DNA of 64,000 nucleotides, from NCBI GenBank assembly GCA_028023455.1, contig JAQFVV010012574.1:1948959-2012958 (forward strand). Direction: 5' to 3'. The notes beneath the pieces were generated by a model. That model was given only the letters and a program-made list of their open reading frames with translations. It ran no database searches and was not told where the DNA came from. Below are positions 39,601-51,374 of the stretch, one piece after another. The DNA is from Epiperipatus broadwayi. Its lineage: Eukaryota > Onychophora > Udeonychophora > Euonychophora > Peripatidae. Position 1 is the stretch's first letter. The number at the start of each line of letters is the position of its first letter. A program made the position numbers and the translations under genes.

Positions 39601-41755
39601 AATAAAAAGTAAATTCATCTGGATGTAGAAGAAAAAAAATGGAACTTTCTTCATACATTTCCCCTAAGTTTTCCAGGACTAAATTATCCTTGTAACACAT
39701 CAGATCAATAACCTGGCAGTTTATTACTATTGTTTTTTATAAAGATTTTAAAAAAATAAGTATGATTAAATAAATGCGAGCACACATCAATATTATACAT
39801 GCATATGTTTAAAACTTTTTTATAACTGCATTATAGTATTATATCTTTATTTTAAAGTTATGTCATAATTTCATGTACTGCATGGACAAGCAACCAATCA
39901 AACCTTAGTTTAACTTTCACTAGACTGATAGTCACTACATTGAGACTATTGTAAACAGAACATTTAAATATCAAAAATTCCTATAAATGTGTATTGATAA
40001 ATAATAGTAATTTCTCAGAGTTATAATAAAATATAACTGTATTTGTAAATAAAAGTAAATAAGTCTAATAATACTTATATTTGACTAGCGTATTCATATT
40101 ACATAAACCAAATCTAAGATATTTCAGGGTTTAAATTATTTATGTATAATAAATATGAATGTTAAAATTTTAATTTTTAACAACAAATCTTTATTGTTGA
40201 TATGACTAAATAACAAAGAATATTGTATTAAACAAAGTATTTAACAAAAGGTATTTATTTACACCCATATCTTAAATAATCAAGCATTAAAATTTAGATT
40301 ATGTGTGTGTATTAGAAATTTTAAATAACGTTAGTACTAAGAACAGTGTAGCTTTAAATAAATGCATACTAATATTAAGTCCATGTGACTAGATTTATTA
40401 GATAGATAAATGTTAAAATAATGAAAGTTGAAGACCAGGTAATTTAACAAAATGATGAAATCAATTTATTAACTAAGACATATAAAATGTAATAATAATA
40501 ATAATTTAAGTTCTCAGCACTTGAGATAAATAACTTCTCATGATGTTACTTTGGGGATCCTGATCCCTTCTTTACTATCAAATAAATCGTGCAAGTGTAG
40601 TTTTACATGATATGGGACAAATATATCATTGAAGAAGGTTGTTACGCCAAGGATAAAGAAACTTAAACATTATAATAATCATTAATAAGTAAGTGAAATG
40701 ATGTCTTATTAGATCTCCAAGTAAAATATTTAATTCATTTTTCTCTAAGTATCTAGCCACTATTAGTTATTCCTTAAAGTATTGAGAACATTTATCCTAA
40801 TATAAGACTCTAAAGATATTACTTTTTTGCCTAACTTTTTATAAGTGCATGTGGCAGTACGTAAGATGCTTATCTAAGCTAATATTTATAAACAAAAGAC
40901 TATGACAATTATTGTTAGCAGCTTTTTCTATTAAACAATATTATTTCTGGAAGCCTTATTGCTACAAACATAATTTATTATAGAAAATATTCTTCATATG
41001 AACCTTAACATACCTATATTAATAACCAAAGAATAATTCTTAGAAATATACTCATTTTGTACATATGCTTCAGATACTTAATAACATTTAATTATAAAAG
41101 CACAGGATTAAATTCAGAGATCAATAAAACATATATAATATATATTATATTTGAATTATGGATAATAATAATTACTATTAATTAATTAACAACCTCTTTC
41201 AAAAATACATACATATATACATCTCAGCCATAAATGACAAATTATAATAATGCAAATGATACCTGTCTACCCATTTTACTCTTGTTTTCTTCTAATACGA
41301 ACTTTATTTAACTAAGACAACTATATATAATGATAAATAAGCATACATGATAAATAAGAATATATCCCCTGTAATAAAGTCCACTAAGGTTTTTTTTTTA
41401 AAAAGTTTTAATATTTTTATCCTAGTGCACTTTTTTCAAATATTTTTAAAAGATTAAAATTCCTAGGTGTTTTCATTGTGAAATCACAGAGAATGGAGAA
41501 TTAATCCTTGTACACAATCAATAATAACAACATTTTTTGTCTTTAAGTAAAATCTATTAATGGTAATTTTTTTTTAATATGCCAAAAAAGGCACACAAGT
41601 TGTTTACTTTATTTCTTTAGATATGGAGCATATAATTAATATTCTCTTGAGAAATGACTGATTAATCACAGCATTTCTTTAAAAAAAAAAATTCTCAAAG
41701 TCCATTAGTTTTAAAATCTGTTTAACAATAAGTATTCCATATGCAGGTATTTAAC
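36601..41755. other. AT-rich sequence without recognised features
   Basis: Contains an 81-codon frame at 39367-39612 that matches nothing I know, a G13 run and many A/T runs. No transposon ends recognised. Confidence 0.5.
38781..38793. repeat. Poly-G run (13)
   Basis: Uninterrupted run of 13 G in AT-rich sequence. Similar C runs occur at 24002-24012, 52069-52079 and 58507-58515. Length may be unreliable as sequenced. Confidence 0.9.
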
Positions 41756-41916
41756 CAAAAACTTTTAAGCATCACATGATCACATTTCCTATACTAGCAC
41801 ATTAATTGTTGATAAACAGAGCAAAACTCTCCATACAGTATTGCCACGTGTGCTAAACAGAGTAATCAATGGATGCCAGAAGGCTTGTGCATAAAATCCC
41901 TATCTAATGCCTACTC

Positions 41917-41975
41917 ATCCAATATCCCCAGACTAGTTTCTGGCTTGTGGCCTTCGTCAGTGAGGAGCTTTGGAT
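41917..41975 (-). ncRNA. Type I hammerhead ribozyme, family C inverted copy
   Basis: On the minus strand the sequence is the same as the plus-strand ribozyme at 42448-42506: CUGACGA (41954-41960), GAAA (41937-41940), GUC (41931-41933), inner helix I UCCUCA/UGGGGA (41961-41966 with 41925-41930) and outer AUCCAA/UUGGAU (41970-41975 with 41917-41922). Confidence 0.8.
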
Positions 41976-42447
41976 CTGAGAGCACTGCATCTAGATCTTA
42001 GGATCCAATTCAACCCTCTAGCAAACACAAACTAGTCTGGGGATATTGGATGAGTAGGCATTAGATAGGGATTTTATGCACAAGCCTTCTGGCATCCATT
42101 GATTACTCTGTTTAGCACAGGTGGCAATACTGTATGGAGAGTTTTGCTCTGTTTATCAACAATTAATGTGCTAGTATAGGAAATGTGATCATGTGATGCT
42201 TAATGGTTTAACACCAATCCTGACTAATAGGATAGTGGTGGCTATGGTTGTAAAAGAATCAAAGACACCAAAATGTATGGGTGCTGAACTGAGTTCAGAC
42301 CCATATGATTATATAAGCTATTGAGCTGAGATTGAAAATATTTTTTGTGTTTCAATTTCATTCTCATAGTTTTGTAGTTAAGTAGAGATAAAAGGTGGTT
42401 GCTAGAGGGTTGCATTGGATCCTAAGATGTAGATGCAGTGCTCTCAG

Positions 42448-42506
42448 ATCCAAAGCTCCTCACTGACGAAGGCCACAAGCCAGAAACTAGTCTGGGGATA
42501 TTGGAT
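42448..42506 (+). ncRNA. Type I hammerhead ribozyme, family C forward copy
   Basis: CUGACGA at 42463-42469; helix II GGC (42471-42473) with GCC (42479-42481), flanked by an A-A apposition (42470, 42482) where a G-C pair is usual; GAAA at 42483-42486; minimal helix III AC/GU with a two-base loop; triplet GUC, cleavage predicted after 42492. Helix I: UCCUCA (42457-42462) with UGGGGA (42493-42498), one G-U, and AUCCAA (42448-42453) with UUGGAU (42501-42506), separated by AGC/UA. Twelve pairs in helix I are strong support. The A-A next to the core could reduce activity; it is present in both copies, so it is a family trait, not a recent mutation. Confidence 0.82.
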
Positions 42507-42625
42507 GAGTAGGCATTAGATATGGATTTTATGCACAAGCCTTCTGGCACCCATTGATTACTCTGTTTAGCACAGGTGGCAATACTGTATGGAGAGTTTT
42601 GCTCTGTTTATCAAAAACTTTTAAG

Positions 42626-43999
42626 TTAACTATTAAATATAGTATCAGGTGACATTAGAAGTAAGTAAGTGAAAGATAGTATTCTGAAGTAGCTTAAAAT
42701 GTTTTATTTCAATAACATTTTAAAATTTCATTTCATTCATGCATTCTAAGATTATGAATATTTTTAGATGATTCGATTATTTATTTGGACTGCTTAAAGA
42801 AGTATGCATTTTGCCAAACAGGGTAAATGCTTGTTGGGTTCACTGCTCCTTTATCATAGTTCATGATGCCAAGATGGTTAAATTTAAATTCAGGTTTTGT
42901 ACAATTGTCCTGAAGGTAGCGAACAATAAAAGTGAAAGATTCGTCTTGGCTAGATATACTTATAGGCTGTAGTCACATGACCAGTTCAATCATTTCACTC
43001 AAATTTTCTTACCCTTTTAGCATTTTACATGAAAATTTGGCCACCTTTGCTAAGATATGAAGTGCTGGCAGACAATTTTTGAAGAAGTTATAGTACCAAT
43101 TACAATGAAACTTTTAAAATTATAAATAATATTTTAAAATAAATCTAAATGCAATATTATATCCTTCAATGAAAATTAAATATACACATTATAATGTAAA
43201 TAAATATTTACATTATAGATATTAAAATAAATCATTTTGTTTTATTTAATGTTCTCACTATAAATTGCATTTTATTACCACTAATAATTTTATTTAAATA
43301 TTTAGGATAATAGTACTTTAAATTTAAATGTCAAAGAAAAATATTTGTACATGCACATACATAATCAAATATTATTTCAAAAGTTTGTCACTATAGGTTG
43401 TGATTTACAGATTCTATTTTAATTAATTTGTATATTAACAGTATTGTGTATTTTTATCACTATATTGTTACTTTAAAAACTAACTTTTTGTGTTTGTGGA
43501 TTTTTTTTAAAAAAAAAATTGCTATAAGTATTTTTAAAACACTATATAAAAAAATATACAGGCAGACAATTTGGATTTCTTTTTAAATTTGCTTTATAAA
43601 GTAACTATCTATAATGTTAATATTATTTTAATAATAATGGCAATAGTAATATTAGAAATAGTAATAATAGTAGTTATAATAACAAGCCAATAAAAAATTT
43701 TTTTGAAATTATATTTATTATTAATTTAGACACACTAAATAACTATCACAATACATACGTTGAAAAGTATAATTTGAGTTTTTATTAGATAGCATTCATT
43801 ATTATTCATAGATCCACATCATTGCAGGTTTCTTTGAACCAACTATTGTAAATGTGCATAGCTTATTGTAAAGAAAATGTCTATTACTTTCACATTAAAT
43901 AATGATACCATGAAAAGCTTAAAACCTTTCTGGAATAATGTAGGTGATGCATATTTTAGTCTTGCCTATATACTTAAATGATATTAGTATTTCAGGAAG
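42626..43999. other. AT-rich sequence without recognised features
   Basis: Nothing recognised. 42780-43080 is slightly less AT-biased than the rest. Confidence 0.45.
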
Positions 44000-44400
44000 A
44001 AGAAAGAGCAAAAGTGAATGGATTGAATAAAGAAAAAATAAATAACATGATTATTTTTTCCAATAATGTCTCAAGTAAAGGCAGAAAATTAACTAAAGAA
44101 TATGTTCTGCAGGAAATAAATAACAAATTTGATAGTCAACAAACTACTTATGAGTGAAAGGCATTGTTAAATAGCAAAGTTCTAATAGATAAAAAAAAGT
44201 ATGAAAATAGTATTGGGAAGAGAGTCTAAAATGGAAATGCAGAGAGAAATTTGAGTTCCCTTGTAGACATTTGCAATCTTATTGGCATAAGTTTTGAATG
44301 TGATATATGTATTTTATAAAGATCAGGTTATTCTCAATACTTGACGATTACATCTTGACACTATGATATCTGACACTTTTGGAAGAGTATGGAAGATAAT
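44000..44400 (+). pseudogene. Possible LINE endonuclease remnant
   Basis: Plus-strand translation around 44150-44290 gives KYENSIGKRV then NAERNLSSLVDICNLIGISF, which resembles the AKIG.......N.NG..L.D.C..N.L.I..T.F block of LINE endonucleases. Only this block is recognisable. Confidence 0.35.
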
Positions 44401-44924
44401 AATGAACCAGAAATTAAAACATCAGATTTATTATGTTTAAATGTATTTGTTTGGTTTTTCAGAATGGAAGATTGATTCATGCATAACTAAAGTTTAGCTT
44501 TCAATAATTCTAATAAGTAATGAACAAAATCTTGAAAAACTTGGAGATTAAAAATGGAATTCACCTTAATGTTCTTTTCTTATAATCTGACAAATTTTTT
44601 ACATATAGAAATCCCCAAAGAATTGAATTCAAACCCACCAGTAAACAGACCAAGAATTAATAGGAAGAAGTATTTATAGATGTGTGTCTTTTCTTAGCTT
44701 TCAGAGAAAAGGTTGAAAACTGATATCACATTCTATTGGATAATGCTTATCATCAATAACAAAGCTAAGTTTATTATATGCTTTTAATTCTAAGCATTTG
44801 TAAATCTAATCAGTTTTTAAAGATTTTGTTAAATATTTGGATAAAAAAATTTAAATTATATTATTTTACAATAAGTTTGTAAAATATATTTTATGATAAC
44901 CAGAGTAAACGAATATGGATATTG

Positions 44925-46200
44925 CAATTCAAAAAAAAAAAAAGTCTATTCTAGAGATAAGTTTTGTGATGGTTATGCAAACCAAACTGTGAATTGTAAA
45001 TAAATCTACATACAGAACATTGCTGATATTCTTTCTGTTATATTGTCATTTTGCACTGCTATATTCTAACTTATTTTACAGAAAACTTTTTTTGAAATAT
45101 GTCAACATCATGTCTGATTGAAGATCTCTAATATTTTCTATTCTCTGTTATATTTTCCTAATGGAAACCAATTGACATTACACTTCTTAAGAATGTCTTT
45201 GAGATAATATTTATAACGTAAACAGGATCTATCTTTACTACAAAAATCATATTCTAGTTCACTATAAAATACTCTTTATATTGTTTATTCATTTTATATA
45301 TCTAATTCAAGGTATTATTTTACAATAGTGGGATCCATTTGAAGAACATATTGATTGGTTTTATGATCTTGCCTTTGTATGAAACTTTTCTAATTCCTTT
45401 ATGTTGTATTGATAAGTTGTTCAAGTTTCACTTTCATGTAACAAATTAAATTAAACTGAGAGACTGCAAACCTCTTGCGCTTATTAGCCAATCAGGTGTT
45501 ATTAATAGTGATCAAATCGTAAATACAAGACAGAGAATTTAACAAGAAGAGGGCATCCACCATCTTCTTTACTTGTCTCTCTATATATCCAAGCCAGTCT
45601 GAAGTATTTAGATTTGAAAGCATGAATCTTCAAACATATTCACATTTAAATAAAATAACAGTTCTATATAAAGCTAATTTAGTTGCAGTAGTTATTTCCC
45701 TTTGGTAGAATATTCTATCTTTTACTGTATCCCATTAAAGTCTGTTTGTTCTTCACTTCAACATTTCAGTCCATCTTAGTTGGTAACCATCCAATCTGAA
45801 AGTTGCTGAGAAGTTTTTTTTCTATCAATGGCTGAGAAAGAATATGTTTTTTGAACATTAATTATTAAATCAAAATGTTGCATTCAAAATATAAAATACT
45901 TTCTGTAAATTGTTTTTTGAATTGCCAAAAATAGCACAATCATCAGCATGTTAAATCCAGAATTCAAGAGGATAATTCATTTAAAAATTCCACTATCTAC
46001 AATACATTTTGATAATTGTTTTTTAAGCTATTTATAAATTGTTTCAAAAACCAGTGTCATAAAAATTGAAAAAATATTGTAGCAAGTACACATTCTTGTT
46101 TAGCATCAGTTTTTATTTAAAGTGCCTAAGATTTTTCACTTTTAATACTAGCTTTTTTTTCATTTCATCATGTAGAAGTTGTAAAATATGAATAAACTTA
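44925..46200 (-). pseudogene. LINE ORF2 remnant on the minus strand, family shared with 63.2 kb
   Basis: The minus strand shows, from high to low coordinates, a KQECVLATIFFQFL block near 46110-46070 (the RQGCVLAP.LF motif), a CYFWQFKKQFTESILYF region near 45945-45890 (D-D-containing catalytic region, decayed), and C-terminal LINE sequence down to about 44930. DNA of 44930-45440 and 45650-45780 aligns with 63220-63740 in the same orientation (for example AGTTTTGTGATGGTTATGCA against AGTTTTGCAATAACTATGCA). It is interrupted by about 210 bp of foreign sequence (45436-45648). Confidence 0.6.
45436..45648. repeat. Short unclassified insertion inside the LINE remnant
   Basis: Absent from the related copy at 63.2-64.0 kb, where the two flanks are joined (CTTAAATTAAATAAAATAAC). 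The insertion has noticeably more G and C than its surroundings, and a short TTAAAT-type sequence occurs at both edges, possibly the target duplication. No terminal repeats or ORF recognised. Confidence 0.55.
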
Positions 46201-46959
46201 GTGGACTATCTCTAATTTCAAACAATGTTATAGATCAGTTAAGGCCTCTGGCCCTTGGGCAACTGTGGTTCTCAAAAACTCAATCTGGTCTCTGTCAAAA
46301 ACATATATAAAATGTCTATATAAAACCTCTATTTAAACTTGTGGGTAATGCAAATATTAAGTGTTAAGTAAAATAAAATATTTATTTTTCCAACTATATC
46401 TTTTTCTCTTTCCAATATTTATAATACTTCTATTTCATTCTTGTCAGTGGTTCAATATTCCAACAAATTATCTACATTATGTGATCTGACTATGAATCTA
46501 ATCTACAAATGCTTAGGACATTTTATTTATTTTTATAATGATTTTCATAAATGAACATATTCTAACAAAAACAAAACTCTACTTTTACTTTTTATTATTA
46601 ATAGTTTGCCCCTTTTTTTCCCCCATTAAGATGACTACACTGATTAAAATAAGAAAAATTGATACAGAAAATGTATCATTTCATAAAAAGTGGACCAATG
46701 CGTATTTTTTTTATAGAAAGAAATAATATCTGGAAAATATTTCAATTAATAAAAAAAAACACAATATTAAGAAAAACTATTTATCAAAATATTCTGATTA
46801 CCACAAAATTGTTGGAGAAGAAATGAAACATTACATAAATCTCTATATATTTTTTAAAAAAATGAACTTGTGCATTTGAAATGTGAAATAATATCCATTT
46901 TTTTATCATTAACTTTCTGCTATTTTTAAAATAGTATTTTTTTTTCATTGACATAAAGT

Positions 46960-47590
46960 ATAATAAATTTGTTTACTATTATACCAACTTCAATCAAATC
47001 TTTTGTAAAAGTTTCCATATTTTATGATTTATCACTTTCATAATAATATAATTTTACATTGCAAAATAAAAGTGATCTAATATTTACCATCTTATGCATA
47101 ACTGGTAATTTTGATTCACATTGTATATATTTTTTTGCAATTGTTTGATTACTGGTTTATAATTTAATAAACCATCATCTCTTGTAACACACAAATCAAA
47201 ATTTATTCTGTTTCTTTTCAATAATCTATTTTAAACTGTTTAACTTATTCATAAGACTGTCCACAAACAATAATATCAACATATCTTTTGTAAATTTTAA
47301 TACCTGTAAAATTACAATTATTGAAATTTTTTTCCTCATATATAGACAAAACAAGATTACAAATTTCTGCAACTATAGACAGACCCATGGGCCAACCTTT
47401 AGACATTTTGTAATATTTATCTTTGAAAGAAGCAACAATATTATTTTCAATAAATCTTAAAAGAATCAAAAAGAAATTTTATAATATATTGGCAAATATC
47501 TTTACTTATTAAGGCTTGTTCAATAATCTTCATGGAATCTAATCTATCAGTAAAATCATACATTTCTGTTACATCCATTTTAAGAATATT
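46960..47590 (-). pseudogene. Penelope-like reverse transcriptase fragment, left arm
   Basis: The minus strand reads LDVTEMYDFTDRLDSMKIIEQ-like sequence near 47580, then an open stretch 47469-47245 with SFKDKYYKMSKGWPMGLSIV and IKIYKRYVDIIVCG, then TRDDGLLNY near 47180. KYY....G.PMG.S...A and the RYVDD-type box (one Asp lost here) are the fourth and fifth reverse transcriptase motifs as seen in Penelope-like elements. It is the mirror image of the copy beginning at 47617, with only about 30 bp between them. Confidence 0.65.
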
Positions 47591-47616
47591 GTAGTTGATG
47601 AAATTAACAGTCTTGC

Positions 47617-48800
47617 CTCATTAGATGTAACATAAATTTATGATACTACTGATAGATTGGATTCCATAAAGATACTATAAACAAGCCTTAATAAGTAAAG
47701 ATGTTTGCCAATGTAATATAAAATTTGTTATTGATTCTTTTGAGATTTAGTAAAGATAATATTGTTGTTTCTTTTGAAAGTAAATACTACTACAAAATGT
47801 CTAAAGGTTGGCCATGGGATTGTCTGTAGTTATATAAATTTATAATTTTGTTTTGTCTACATATGAGGAAAAGATTTTCGTTAATTGCAATTTTATCGGT
47901 ATTAAAACTTACAAAAGATATAGTGATGTTGTTTGTTTGTGGACACGAATATAGTATAAATTATCTTGTGGATGAGTTAAACAAGTTAAATGATATTAAA
48001 TGGACTATTGAAAAGAAACAGAATAAAGCTATTTTAAATATCTTGATTTTTCTAAGATAGGATGTTTTATTATAAATTGGCATTCAAACCATTGCAAGAA
48101 AGAATTTAAATATATTAAAAATCAAAAGTACTAGTTAGGTATAAAATTGCAAGTCTTAGATCTTTATTTCTCAATGAGAAATTTTTTTCATTGCGAAAAT
48201 GATTAATCACAAAATATTGAAACATTTAAAAAAGATCAGTTTTTAAAAAAGGCATACTACTTTAAAGGAGTAGAAAATTAATGAAAAAATTGATATTATT
48301 CCATATGTTTTAAATGCCCAAGTTAATTTTTTTTTAAATATATAGAGATTCATATAATTATTAATTTTGGGTTCTATCTAATGTTAATAGATTGGTTGAA
48401 ACAACAAATTAATATATATCAAATTTTATGTAAGTGCAAGGCTTAATATATAGGTGAATCAAGGCATAGTTTTGAAGAGGTTAAAAGAGCATCAATTGTT
48501 ATATAAATGTATAAATAATAATAATGATGATGATTTAATGATATCATTGTTTTTTTTAATCACAAAAACTTGGAGCTTACTTACAATTTCAATCTGCAAA
48601 ATACTATAATTTTTTTATGAGGAGAGAAACCATAATAAAAGAAAAATTAATGAGGCTATTTTGATAAATAGAAATAGGGTATCTTTAATTAATAGACAGT
48701 ATGCTAAAGTTAAAATTTATGAATCTTGGGATATAACATGATGACGATTATTTCTGCTAAATTTGAATTTAAATGGGTTTCAGTTGAATAGGGTTAAGAA
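47617..48800 (+). pseudogene. Penelope-like element fragment, right arm: RT and GIY-YIG remnant
   Basis: Inverted relative of 46960-47590: TAGATTGGATTCCATAAAGA and ACAAGCCTTAATAAGTAAAG have near-identical partners on the other strand. The RT part ends with the frame 47848-48060 (NKLNDIKWTIEKKQNKAILN). Downstream, KCKA.YIGESRHSFEE at about 48432-48480, then a KEHQLLYKC-like block and HKNLELTYNFN (about 48570), match the C.CG..YIGET.R....R..EH pattern of a GIY-YIG endonuclease. RT followed by GIY-YIG is diagnostic of Penelope-like elements. Many stops and frameshifts; inactive. Confidence 0.65.
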
Positions 48801-51366
48801 ATTAATTGAAATTACTTCAGCATTTTATTATAGTTATTTTTAAAATATATGATCACTGTTATAATTAGTTGTATTTTATTAATTATATCATATAAATTAC
48901 TTTTTCTAATTCATTTCTACTAGCATATACTATAAATTTGGGTAAAACTATAGTTAAGTGATTTTCATCCAATATTGTCTTATCATCCAGTAAGGTAAAC
49001 TTACAATAGAGAATAGAATAAGAAAATTTAGAGTTTGCTCCTGAAAATTGTTGTTTAAAGTTAAATCATATGATGTTTTATATACATTGTCAAATTGTTT
49101 TTAGCTATATTTCCATATGCTTAATAAATTGTTATTAATTTTTGATTTCTTTCTTTTTTATGATAAATAATAATTCCTTTTCCTTCATTTTCAAGTTTAC
49201 ATATAATATACATCTCCTTTGAATAAAAAAAATTTAAATAAAATTTATTTACATTATTTTTAAATTGTCCATAATGTTGTCTTCTTTATCAAACATATGA
49301 TATCTCTATCAACTTTGAAATAAAAGTGACAATAGACAATTAAGTCATTTATTGTGAATTTTATTTAAAGTTTTTATATATTTTTTTAAAAATAGACGAC
49401 ATTATGGGCAATTTAAAACCTGAAATTGATCATCTGAAATGTGATTTTATATAAGGATATTTAATATAATAACAAAATATTTGTTAATGTAGTATGCCAC
49501 CTAAAAAAAAATTATCCTTTAAATTTTGTGAAATTCATTTCTTATGGTCCATAATATATTTTTAAAACAAATGTTATCCAATCTGATAATATTGTAGATT
49601 GAGAATTATTCCTACTTTTTTTTTTGTATTTGGATTTTGGAGTTATATTTCTGTAAGAGCGATTTTAAAATATTTTGAATGTATATATGAAATATTAAGT
49701 TCTCTGTCCAAAAAATGAGATAGAGTAATTCAATTAATCAATATATTACAAAATCAAGTAATAATAGTTTGCCATTGTTTGACAACATTTTAAAACAATT
49801 TTTTCAGTATTTCAGTTTTAGAAATGTATCATAAACCTAAGGAGTCATTACATGAATATGTTTTCATAAAAACAGTCATAAATAATTGTAAAACATTACA
49901 AAGAAACATTAAAAAAAAACTGCTTGATTTAAGTTGATTTTGAGTTTATCATTTTGTTCAAAGGTTTGTTTGGTTTTTTGAAAATTATATATATATATTA
50001 TTATTAATGGCATTTTATATAAATTTATATGTATAAAAAATATAAATAATTTATATTATTTGTATAGTTAAATTATAGGATTTTGAAGAAAATTAACATC
50101 TGGATGATGGTAGTACTTATTTTTAAAAAATCCTGTTTTGTTTTATTTTTACCTTTGTATCTCTTTTATTATTATATTTTTGATAGTAATTGCTCTTAAA
50201 ATTAATTAATGCATTTGTTTTTATTTTTTAATATTAATTTTTTATGGACCTCGTGTTGTAGTAGTTGTGCATTTGCAGATATGTACCATGATATTGAGTT
50301 CAAATCCAGAGTAGAATTTTTTTTTACAAAGCTGAGAAATTTCCAAATAAGTTTTAAGATTATTTAAATAGAGGGCTTATGTCAACCTACTGAGTCATTC
50401 ATTGTTTGATAAATGAGTATTTAGTTAATTTTAAGTGGCAAATAAAGACTTCAGCACTGGTGAAAGAGTTGTCATATACTTATTGTAGACTTATTGCATG
50501 CTGAATCCTTGAATTCATATTTCCTTTGGTATTTGTAAACAAAAATTACCACATTTCATATTTTATATATATATTTAAAAGCTAATTTAGATTCATTTCC
50601 CTTCACACCTAAATAACTAAATGTCTTTTTATATATATATAAAGAAATAACTTTTAATGAATGAAAGGATAAAATATTTTTATCTATTAAAAACATTGCA
50701 ATATTTGATCCAACCTTTTAAAATTGAATGATTATACAATTAAAATTATAAAAATATGTACAAATCAGATCTTAAATACTATTCATATGTTTAAAAAAAA
50801 AAAAAAAAATCTAACTGTGTAATGAGTCATCAATTACTTCACCATAAATGCACAGTCAAATAAATATGAGCATATGCAAATTTATTCTTGTTGAGTAGAA
50901 TTTAAAACTTGTTCTTTGTCTGACCTTATTTTAAAACTTTTTTTTTCTTATTGTAATGATCAAAATTAGGTATTCATTTTAATTGTTTCACATTGTGCAA
51001 TATTATACTGTGTAGGTAAATATCCATATTTCTTTTGGAATAAATGTAGAAATTAATTTATTTCTCTTGGTTTGTATTTTTCTAGATTGGTTTCTGAGGG
51101 ATTACTCTCAGGACTAAGTGCATTAATTACTTGGGGTAGATTTAAATGATGGAAAATTAGGCTTTTTTAGATTTTTTTTTAAATAAATGATTTGTTAAAC
51201 TTTTAATTATTCGAATATATATATATGTGTGTGCATACATATATGTGTAATTTAAAAATCAGTGCTAGCCAATAGAAATGTAGTAGCTGAATTTGGAAAT
51301 TAAACTACAATTTTTATTAAGTTGTGTATTTTTATTGATGTGTGGTTATCTGCAACTTAACAAATT
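48801..51366. other. AT-rich sequence with one SINE-like fragment
   Basis: Apart from 50250-50310 nothing is recognised. Confidence 0.5.
50250..50310 (+). repeat. tRNA-like SINE fragment
   Basis: TAGTAGTTGTG near 50258 fits a degenerate A box, and AGTTCAAATCC at 50297-50307 fits a B box; spacing is near that of a tRNA head. The same B-box string occurs in repeat family A at 3970-3980. The body and tail are not recognised. Confidence 0.4.
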
Positions 51367-51374
51367 TACTAGAG

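Larger units (their letters stand above)
41770..42612 (+). mobile_element. Family C hammerhead element (PLE terminal-repeat/retrozyme-like), complete insertion
   Basis: Flanked by CAAAAACTTTTAAG at 41756-41769 and 42612-42625, a 13-14 bp target duplication. Layout: an inverted copy at 41770-42025; a forward copy starting abruptly at AAACTAGTC (42029), just inside the ribozyme core, and running to about 42397; then a forward copy from about 42398 to 42612 that contains the whole ribozyme. The two forward AAACTAGTC sites are 455 bp apart, giving the unit length. The inverted arm 41770-41940 and 42029-42203 can form a stem of about 170 bp. No protein is encoded. The plan is the same as in the unrelated element at 31538-32350. 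Confidence 0.87.

Noticed and set aside
39367-39612. 81-codon frame MYMCILFYLHGS...
   Set aside because: No family match, no splice context, and lengths like this are expected by chance; not called as a gene.
40625-40665. TTGAAGAAGGTTG...GAAAC resembling a hammerhead core
   Set aside because: First base of the core is wrong and helix II does not pair convincingly.
46226-46300. CTGTGGTTCTCAAAAACTC resembling a hAT terminus
   Set aside because: No partner end or target duplication seen.
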